Shown: positions 6,829-11,594 of the stretch, piece after piece | Layout of the letters: every line of letters starts with the position of its first letter | Numbering within the stretch: the stretch's first letter is position 1 | NCBI GenBank assembly: GCA_964468725.1 | Contig: CAYXVU010000195.1 | Location: 1-11,594, forward strand | Length of the DNA: 11,594 bases | Source of the DNA: CAYXVU01 sp964468725 | Lineage (GTDB): Bacteria > Acidobacteriota > Blastocatellia > UBA7656 | Reading direction: 5' to 3' | Position numbers and translations under genes: made by a program | The notes under the pieces: generated by a model | The model's input: the letters and a program-made list of their open reading frames with translations, nothing else | What the model was told of the DNA's origin: nothing | Database searches by the model: none

Positions 6829-7833
6829 GTGAGTGAGAAAAAGAAACGCATCGTTAGCGGGATGCGCCCGACCGGAAATCTGCATCTCGGCAATTACGAA
6901 GGGGCGCTCAAGAACTGGGTCAAGCTGCAAAACTCCGGCGAATATGACTGCTTCTTCTTCATCGCCGACTTGCACGCGCTGACCAGCGACTACGCCGACA
7001 CCAGCAAGATCAAGCAGAACACCCTCGACGTGGTGAGCGATTGGCTGGCCGCCGGACTCGACCCGCAGAAATCCACTATCTTTGTGCAATCGCTGGTGCG
7101 CGAACACGCCGAGCTGCATCTGATCTTGTCTTCTGTCACGCCGCTCGGTTGGTTGGAGCGCGTGCCGACCTACAAAGAGCAGCGCGAAAATATCACCGAA
7201 AAAGACATCGGCAATTATGCCTTCTTGGGCTACCCGGTGCTGCAAGCCGCCGACATCATCATGTATAAGGCCAATTACGTGCCGGTCGGCAAAGATCAAG
7301 CGGCGCACGTCGAACTGACGCGCGAAATTGCACGCCGCTTCAATAACTTTTTCGGCCCTGTCTTTCCCGAACCGCAAGAGTTGCACACGGAAGTGCTGAC
7401 GCTGCCGGGTACGGACGGACGCAAGATGTCGAAGAGTTACAACAATGCCATCTACCTGATTGATTCCGTAGAGACGGTGCGCGAAAAGGCGCGGCAGATG
7501 ATTACCGACCGCACGCGCATCCGGCGCACTGACCCCGGACATCCGGAAAGTTGCGATGTCTGCCAGATGCACCGTTACTTCGTCAGCGCCGAGATCGCCG
7601 ATCAATTCGATGACGATTGCCGTCAGGCGCGCATCGGCTGCGTAGACCGCAAACGCGCGCTTGCCGATTCGATCCTTGCGCGCTACGGCGAGATTGCCGA
7701 ACGGAGCCGCCAACTGCGCGAACATCCCGATCAAGTGCTTGCCGTCATCGAAGAGGGTTCGTCACGCGCCCGCGCCGAAGCCGAAAAGACCATGATGGAA
7801 GTGCGCCGCGCCATCAAAATGAGTTGGGAATAG
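6829..7833 (+). CDS. trpS: Tryptophanyl-tRNA synthetase
   Basis: This class I aminoacyl-tRNA synthetase of 334 residues attaches tryptophan to its tRNA in the cytoplasm. The HIGH-type motif reads PTGNLHLGN (14-22), KMSKS is at 199-203, and LGWLERVPTYKEQ and DPGHPESC are family marks. The start is a GTG, with a weak GGAG about 11 bases upstream. The first ATG (Met12) lies inside the HIGH region and cannot be the start. The C-terminal half has Cys242, Cys245, Cys264 and Cys271. This resembles the [4Fe-4S] cysteine pattern known in Thermotoga-type TrpRS (C-x22-C-x6-C-x2-C), but the expected last Cys is Arg274 and Cys245 is extra. The gene ends at TAG 7831-7833, in the same frame as scpA downstream. 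Confidence 0.96.
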   Translation: MSEKKKRIVSGMRPTGNLHLGNYEGALKNWVKLQNSGEYDCFFFIADLHALTSDYADTSKIKQNTLDVVSDWLAAGLDPQKSTIFVQSLVREHAELHLILSSVTPLGWLERVPTYKEQRENITEKDIGNYAFLGYPVLQAADIIMYKANYVPVGKDQAAHVELTREIARRFNNFFGPVFPEPQELHTEVLTLPGTDGRKMSKSYNNAIYLIDSVETVREKARQMITDRTRIRRTDPGHPESCDVCQMHRYFVSAEIADQFDDDCRQARIGCVDRKRALADSILARYGEIAERSRQLREHPDQVLAVIEEGSSRARAEAEKTMMEVRRAIKMSWE

Positions 7834-7844
7834 GAGATCAATCA

Positions 7845-7904
7845 GTGGCTACGTCATTCGTGGCTAAATCGTTTTATGGAAGAAGCCATCGCCAAATCGT
7901 ATGA
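7845..7904 (+). other. Possible short leader ORF overlapping the scpA start
   Basis: A GTG at 7845 has GGAG (7833-7836) eight bases upstream and opens 19 codons that end at TGA 7902-7904. It overlaps the first 29 bases of scpA in another frame. The scpA ATG itself has no Shine-Dalgarno sequence, so ribosomes translating this leader could couple to scpA initiation. There is no evidence that the peptide itself matters, and it may be chance. Confidence 0.2.
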
Positions 7905-8646
7905 ACCGGGTGCGGAGTTTGCGAGCGACGAAGAGACTTATCGAGTCAAACTCGAAATCTTCGAAGGGCCGCTCGATCTTCTACTCTTCTTGATTCGCAA
8001 AGAGGAAGTCTCGATTTATGACATCCCCATTGCCCGCATCACCGAGCAATACCTTGACTATCTGCGAACCATGCAGGAACTCGACATAGCCGTCGCGGGC
8101 GAGTTTTTAGTGATGGCGGCCACCCTCATCCACATCAAATCGCAGATGCTGCTGCCGCGCGACCCCAACGTCAGCGAAGAGGAGAGCGCCGACCCGCGTC
8201 GAGAGTTGGTCTATCAACTGCTCGAACATCAGAAATTCAAAGCGGCAGCCAACATGCTGCATCAACGCGCAACCATTCAAGCGGCTATCTATTCGCGCGG
8301 GCAGACGGAGAGCGACCAGAACAATCCAGAAATTTCGGCAACCGTATTCCAGTTATTTGAAGTCTTCAAAGAGGTGCTGGATCGCAAACGCGCCATCACC
8401 GAAATTGAAATCGCTCGCGAAGAGATCAGCATGGCCGAAAAGATTGTTGAGATCAAAACGCGGCTGCAACGCGACGGAAGGGTGGGGGCGCGCGAACTGT
8501 TCGAGCGAGCGCGTACCAAACGCGAAATGGTGCTAGTCTTTTTAGCCTTGCTCGAACTTGTCAAAGAGCAGGTTATGCGCCTCGAACAGGCGGAAATGTT
8601 CGGCGACATTCTGCTCGTGCAACGCGAAGATAGAGAAAGTGACTAA
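7876..8646 (+). CDS. scpA: Segregation and condensation protein A (kleisin)
   Basis: The product has 256 residues, a usual ScpA length. ScpA is the kleisin that links the heads of the SMC dimer and, with ScpB, forms the bacterial condensin that compacts and separates chromosomes. The hallmark FEGPLDLLLFLI is at 29-40, followed by the N-terminal SMC-neck-binding helices with DIPIARITEQYLDYL (49-63) and EFLVMAATLIHIKSQMLLP (76-94). The acidic linker (about 100-110) and middle helices follow. The C-terminal winged-helix part is marked by VFLALLELVKEQ and QAEMFGDI (221-245). The first usable start in the frame is the ATG at 7876, preceded by GCTAAATCGTTTT with no Shine-Dalgarno sequence. It begins 42 bases after the trpS stop in the same frame. 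About 97 bases separate it from scpB. Confidence 0.95.
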   Translation: MEEAIAKSYEPGAEFASDEETYRVKLEIFEGPLDLLLFLIRKEEVSIYDIPIARITEQYLDYLRTMQELDIAVAGEFLVMAATLIHIKSQMLLPRDPNVSEEESADPRRELVYQLLEHQKFKAAANMLHQRATIQAAIYSRGQTESDQNNPEISATVFQLFEVFKEVLDRKRAITEIEIAREEISMAEKIVEIKTRLQRDGRVGARELFERARTKREMVLVFLALLELVKEQVMRLEQAEMFGDILLVQREDRESD

Positions 8647-8648
8647 TC

Positions 8649-8730
8649 CGGTGTCAGATTTCAGATCATACGCATCTGTTTCCGGCTATAAAACAGATGT
8701 GGCATCACAACAAACAACCGCCTGACACCG
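8649..8730. repeat. Nested inverted repeat between scpA and scpB
   Basis: The outer arms CGGTGTCAG (8649-8657) and CTGACACCG (8722-8730) are perfect reverse complements. Inside them CATCTGTTT (8673-8681) and AAACAGATG (8691-8699) form a second perfect 9-base stem around a 9-base loop. A T-rich run, TTTCGTTTTTCTT (8731-8743), follows and leads directly into the scpB ATG. In RNA this could be a folded leader or attenuator-like structure controlling scpB. As DNA it could be a small MITE-like insertion, but I see no target-site duplication. Confidence 0.65.
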
Positions 8731-8743
8731 TTTCGTTTTTCTT

Positions 8744-9277
8744 ATGACCATTGAAGAACTCAAACCCATCATCGAATCGCTGATCTTCGTCTCCGAAGAA
8801 CCAATCACCGTGCGCCAAATTGCCGCTTTGCTCAAGGAAGAAGAGGCTGCTGAAATCGAGGCAGCCTGTCAGCAACTCGAAGCCGAATTCAATGAGCGCA
8901 ATTCCGGTCTGGTTTTGCAACAACTGGCGGGCGGCTATCGCATCGCCACGCGACCGGAATATAACGAATACGTGCGCCGCTATTTGAAGTCGCAACCGTC
9001 GGCCCGACTCTCTCTTGCGGCCCTCGAAACACTGGCGGTGATCGCCTACAAACAGCCAATCACGATTCCCGAAATCCTCGAAATTCGCGGCAAGACTTCG
9101 ACCTCTGCCATTAAGACGTTGCTCGACCGTCGCTTGATCGTCCCCAAAGGCCACAAACAGGTCGTTGGTCGCCCGATGATGTACGGCACCTCAAAGGAAT
9201 TTTTGATCCACTTCGGCCTCAACGACCTCGCCGAACTGCCGAGTCTCGAAGACTTCGAAGACGTGATGAACGGGTAA
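8744..9277 (+). CDS. scpB: Segregation and condensation protein B
   Basis: The product has 177 residues and is built of two tandem winged-helix domains (about 1-78 and 88-160). ScpB dimers bind the middle of ScpA and are required for SMC condensin function. The family signature in the second domain is complete: LSLAALETLAVIAYKQPITIPEI (89-111), IRG (114-116), TLLDRRLI (125-132), GRPMMYGTS (142-150), then FLIHFGL and LAELPSL near the end. The ATG at 8744 directly follows a T-rich stretch and a nested palindrome, with no Shine-Dalgarno sequence. Initiation may rely on coupling, a structured leader or an A/U-rich standby site. Its place after scpA and before rluB is a widely conserved arrangement. 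Confidence 0.95.
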   Translation: MTIEELKPIIESLIFVSEEPITVRQIAALLKEEEAAEIEAACQQLEAEFNERNSGLVLQQLAGGYRIATRPEYNEYVRRYLKSQPSARLSLAALETLAVIAYKQPITIPEILEIRGKTSTSAIKTLLDRRLIVPKGHKQVVGRPMMYGTSKEFLIHFGLNDLAELPSLEDFEDVMNG

Positions 9278-9346
9278 GCCTCTCTCGCCAGTTCGTAGAG
9301 ACTCCGCACCGAATTGGCAGATGGCCTCACGCTGATAGTAATCGCC

Positions 9347-10192
9347 ATGAAAAGAAAATCGCCTTCGATTGCTTCTCCTTCTGCAAGCAACCGACCATCA
9401 AGCACCGACTCCCGGCAACCGACCAAAGAGCGGTTGCAAAAGATCATCGCCGCCGCCGGGATTTCGTCGCGTCGCGGAGCCGAAGAGTTGATTCTCAACG
9501 GTGACGTGACAGTCAATGGCAAACGGGTTACCGAACTCGGCAGCAAAGCCGACCCCGAACGCGACCACATCAAAGTGCGCGGCAAACTCATCAATCCGAA
9601 ACTGGCAGCGCGCAGCAAAATCTATCTCCTCGTCAACAAACCGCGCGGCTACCTCTCATCGGTGTCTGACCCAAAACAGAGGCCGCTGGTCATGGATTTG
9701 CTGCCCGCTTCGCTGCGACGCGGGTTGCACCCTGTCGGGCGTCTCGATTTCAACACCGAGGGTCTTATCCTTATCACCAACGACGGCGAGTTGACCAAAC
9801 GGCTCACCAGCGCAGGGCAAGTCAATAAGGTCTATCACGTAAAAGTCAAAGGTCTGCCGACGGAAGAACAGATCGCCCGTCTGCGGCGCGGCATTACATT
9901 GGATGACAAACGGCTTGCCCCCTGCGATATTGGTTTGCTCGAACGCACGCCCGAAGGCGGCAACAGTTGGTACGAAGTGATTCTCCGCGAAGGCAAGAAC
10001 CAACAGATCCGCAAGATGTTCGATGCCATTCACCATTCGGTCACCAAACTCAAGCGGGTTGCTATCGGCCACCTCTCCGATAAAGGGCTGCCCATCGGCA
10101 AGCACCGCGAGTTGAACAGCAAAGAGGTCAACCGGTTCTTTCGGGAAGAGACGCCAGTCAAACCGCGCCCATCAATCCGCAAACGTTCCTGA
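9347..10192 (+). CDS. rluB: 23S rRNA pseudouridine synthase, RluB/RsuA family
   Basis: The product has 281 residues from the ATG at 9347. An in-frame TTG at 9314 would add 11 residues and is less likely, although neither start has a clear ribosome binding site. Residues 1-26 form a Ser/Pro-rich basic tail. An S4 RNA-binding domain follows (about 27-75: ERLQKIIAAAGISSRRGAEELI and GDVTVNG), then the catalytic domain from about residue 90. The signature GRLDFNTEGL (131-140) carries the catalytic Asp134, and EGKNQQIRKMF (215-225) is the second conserved block. The C-terminus is again basic. The family converts a uridine of 23S rRNA (2605 in E. coli for RluB) to pseudouridine. RluB is favoured over RsuA or RluE/F because of the scpB neighbour, but this is inference. 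Confidence 0.9.
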   Translation: MKRKSPSIASPSASNRPSSTDSRQPTKERLQKIIAAAGISSRRGAEELILNGDVTVNGKRVTELGSKADPERDHIKVRGKLINPKLAARSKIYLLVNKPRGYLSSVSDPKQRPLVMDLLPASLRRGLHPVGRLDFNTEGLILITNDGELTKRLTSAGQVNKVYHVKVKGLPTEEQIARLRRGITLDDKRLAPCDIGLLERTPEGGNSWYEVILREGKNQQIRKMFDAIHHSVTKLKRVAIGHLSDKGLPIGKHRELNSKEVNRFFREETPVKPRPSIRKRS

Positions 10193-10319
10193 CTGGGGAG
10201 CAACCAACCCTGCGCCCGCCGCATGCTTTTTTTCTTTTCGCCGTGTAAAATCCCTGTTTCTTGTGAGTCGGCAATCGCTCACCTAACAAAATGCGATCAT
10301 CAGGTTGCCGGTTATCATC

Positions 10320-10325
10320 GGAGGA
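10320..10325 (+). promoter_or_regulatory. Ribosome binding site that decides the acyl-CoA dehydrogenase start
   Basis: GGAGGA lies five bases before the ATG at 10331. It excludes the longer in-frame start at 10223. Upstream, TCGGCAATC (10268-10276) and GGTTGCCGG (10303-10311) can pair with two wobbles, a weak possible leader hairpin. Confidence 0.75.
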
Positions 10326-10330
10326 AGCAG

Positions 10331-11473
10331 ATGAATTTTGAGTTAAGCGAAGATCAGCGACAAATCCAACAAACGGTCAGGCAATTTGCAGAAGCGGAAT
10401 TGAAACCCCATGTTACGGAGTGGGACGAGTCTCAGCATTTCCCCATCGAATTGCGCGAACAGTTCGCCGAAATTGGCGTGATGGGCGTCTTAGTCCCTGA
10501 AGTCTACGGCGGCGCTGGACTCGGTTATGTGGAATACGCCGTCGTCATCGAAGAGTTGGCACGCGTTGATCCGTCCATAGCACTGGCCATTGCCGCGCAT
10601 AACTCGCTGGGCTCCGGCCATCTGGATATTGCGGCTAATGATGCACAAAAACGCCAGTATCTAGCACCGTTGGCACGTGGCGAGCATTTCGCCGCTTGGG
10701 GGCTGACGGAACCGAGTTCCGGCTCTGATGCCAGTTCGATGAGAACGACGGCTATCCAGCATAATGGCGGGTGGGTCATCAACGGGTCGAAAAACTTCAT
10801 CACCAATGCAACCTTTGCTCAAACGACTGTAGTACTCGCTATCACTGACCGCACGGCTGGCACACACGGCATTTCGGCTTTCATCGTCGAACGCGGCACC
10901 AAAGGGTTTTCTATCGCCAAGAAAGAGAACAAACTCGGCATGCGCGCCAGCGACACGGCGCAGATCGTTTTTGATGATTGCGTTGTCCCCGATGAGAACC
11001 TGATTGGCGAAGCGGGTCAGGGTTTCATCCAAGCCATGAAAGTCCTCGACGGCGGACGAATCTCGATTGCCGCGCTAGCTGTCGGCATTGCACAGGGAGC
11101 CTACGAAGCGGCTTTGAAATACGCCAAAGAGCGCACCCAATTCGGCAAACCGATTGCCGAATATCAGGCAATCCAATTCAAGCTCGCCGACATGGCGACC
11201 CAAATCGAAGCGGCGCGCTTGCTCACCTATCGCGCGGCGGTGCTGAAGAACGAAGGGAAGAACACCACGAAAGAGTCTTCGATGGCCAAACTCTTCGCCA
11301 GCGAAGTGGCCGTGCGCGTGGCCGAAGAGTCCGTACAGATTCATGGCGGCTACGGCTACATCAAGGATTATCCGGCGGAAAAATACTGGCGCGACGCCAA
11401 ACTCTGCACCATCGGTGAAGGGACGAGCGAAATCCAGCGGGTGGTGATCGCCAGACAGTTACTTCGCGCCTAA
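10331..11473 (+). CDS. Acyl-CoA dehydrogenase (short/branched-chain type)
   Basis: The product has 380 residues, the standard length for the family. The enzyme uses FAD to introduce the alpha-beta double bond into acyl-CoA thioesters and passes electrons to ETF. The N-terminal helical domain starts at MNFELSEDQ. Family signatures are WGLTEPSSGSDASSMRTTA (123-141, flavin and substrate contact), RTQFGKPIAEYQAIQFKLADM (268-288), QIHGGYGYIKDYPAEKYWRDAK (336-357) and IGEGTSEIQR (361-370). The catalytic base is predicted to be Glu363 in EGTSEIQ, as in short-chain and 2-methyl-branched acyl-CoA dehydrogenases. Isovaleryl-CoA dehydrogenases keep the base elsewhere. The gene lies 138 bases after rluB with its own strong ribosome binding site, so it probably starts a new unit. 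The MeaB-like gene that follows 69 bases later suggests propionyl-CoA-yielding catabolism of branched-chain amino acids or fatty acids. Confidence 0.93.
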   Translation: MNFELSEDQRQIQQTVRQFAEAELKPHVTEWDESQHFPIELREQFAEIGVMGVLVPEVYGGAGLGYVEYAVVIEELARVDPSIALAIAAHNSLGSGHLDIAANDAQKRQYLAPLARGEHFAAWGLTEPSSGSDASSMRTTAIQHNGGWVINGSKNFITNATFAQTTVVLAITDRTAGTHGISAFIVERGTKGFSIAKKENKLGMRASDTAQIVFDDCVVPDENLIGEAGQGFIQAMKVLDGGRISIAALAVGIAQGAYEAALKYAKERTQFGKPIAEYQAIQFKLADMATQIEAARLLTYRAAVLKNEGKNTTKESSMAKLFASEVAVRVAEESVQIHGGYGYIKDYPAEKYWRDAKLCTIGEGTSEIQRVVIARQLLRA

Positions 11474-11542
11474 CCTAGGGGAACCGGCAGAGTTCAGCCC
11501 TCAGCAGAGCGCCAGGCTTTCAGATAAAACCGTAGCGACGAG

Positions 11543-11594
11543 ATGATCGAAAAGATACTTGCCGGAGACAGGCGCGCAGTTGCGCGCGCCATCT
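11543..11594 (+). CDS. meaB: MeaB/ArgK-type GTPase chaperone, first 17 codons only
   Basis: An ATG at 11543 opens a frame running off the right edge. The visible peptide is MIEKILAGDRRAVARAI. It matches the N-terminal helix pattern of MeaB/ArgK/LAO-type GTPases, in which a 'GDRRALARAI' segment precedes the P-loop. An in-frame TAA at 11525-11527 excludes an upstream start. MeaB loads and protects adenosylcobalamin in methylmalonyl-CoA mutase, so it fits next to an acyl-CoA dehydrogenase feeding propionyl-CoA metabolism. Only a short stretch is visible, so the call rests on a short motif and context. Confidence 0.68.
   Translation, partial: MIEKILAGDRRAVARAI

Noticed and set aside
6778..7734. 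A 318-codon open frame on the minus strand opposite trpS
   Set aside because: It lies entirely antisense to a complete, motif-verified trpS. It has low-complexity, shadow-like composition and no recognisable domain or ribosome binding site.
10193..10240. T-rich stretch after rluB (from 10227) as an intrinsic terminator
   Set aside because: No stable GC-rich stem directly precedes the T-run. Only three-base pairings could be found.
10223..10330. N-terminal extension of the acyl-CoA dehydrogenase from an ATG at 10223
   Set aside because: The extension is unlike the family, lies in a T-rich leader, and a consensus GGAGGA site serves the ATG at 10331, which gives the standard 380-residue length.
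11571..11590. GC-rich hairpin (GGCGCGC and GCGCGCC) near the right edge
   Set aside because: It lies inside the first codons of the MeaB-like gene and is explained by Arg/Ala codons. There is no following T-run visible.
1..11594. tRNA or rRNA genes, CRISPR arrays, insertion sequences, prophage or toxin-antitoxin genes
   Set aside because: No regularly spaced repeats, transposase or integrase motifs, or tRNA cloverleaf patterns were seen by reading both strands. The gaps between genes are all under 200 bases.

Overview
The window looks like an ordinary chromosomal segment of a moderately GC-rich bacterium, most likely Acidobacteriota and perhaps Blastocatellia. That placement is inference. 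It rests on the style of the secreted acylase and serine hydrolase, a TIG-plus-NHL 'gluconolactonase-like' protein, and the gene order site-2 protease, trpS, scpA, scpB, rluB. No search could be run. I see no mobile element, CRISPR array, rRNA or tRNA, and no defence or biosynthetic cassette.

Left block (1-4771), all on the minus strand. In transcription order it holds an SDR oxidoreductase, a secreted PAP2-type phosphatase, a secreted penicillin/acyl-homoserine-lactone acylase-type Ntn hydrolase, and the first 118 codons of a secreted beta-lactamase-like serine hydrolase that runs off the left edge. Three of the four carry Sec-type signal peptides, so most of this block acts in the periplasm or envelope. 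A near-perfect long inverted repeat lies between the last two genes.

Middle (4772-6116). A divergent intergenic region has plausible back-to-back sigma70-type promoters. It is followed by a plus-strand TIG-domain and beta-propeller protein that, unusually, has no signal peptide.

Right block (6117-11594), all on the plus strand. A membrane site-2 protease (M50) is followed by trpS, scpA, scpB and rluB, a tight housekeeping row covering tryptophanyl-tRNA charging, the kleisin and winged-helix subunits of the SMC condensin, and 23S rRNA pseudouridylation. Next come an acyl-CoA dehydrogenase with its own strong ribosome binding site and the first 17 codons of a MeaB/ArgK-type GTPase. Those last two suggest acyl-CoA or branched-chain amino acid catabolism feeding methylmalonyl-CoA mutase.

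The points most worth a second look are small. The TrpRS has an altered iron-sulfur-type cysteine pattern. A nested palindrome lies just before an SD-less scpB start. trpS and scpA share a frame across a single amber stop. A 21-bp-arm palindrome lies at 384-463. I did not find a convincing new multi-gene system.
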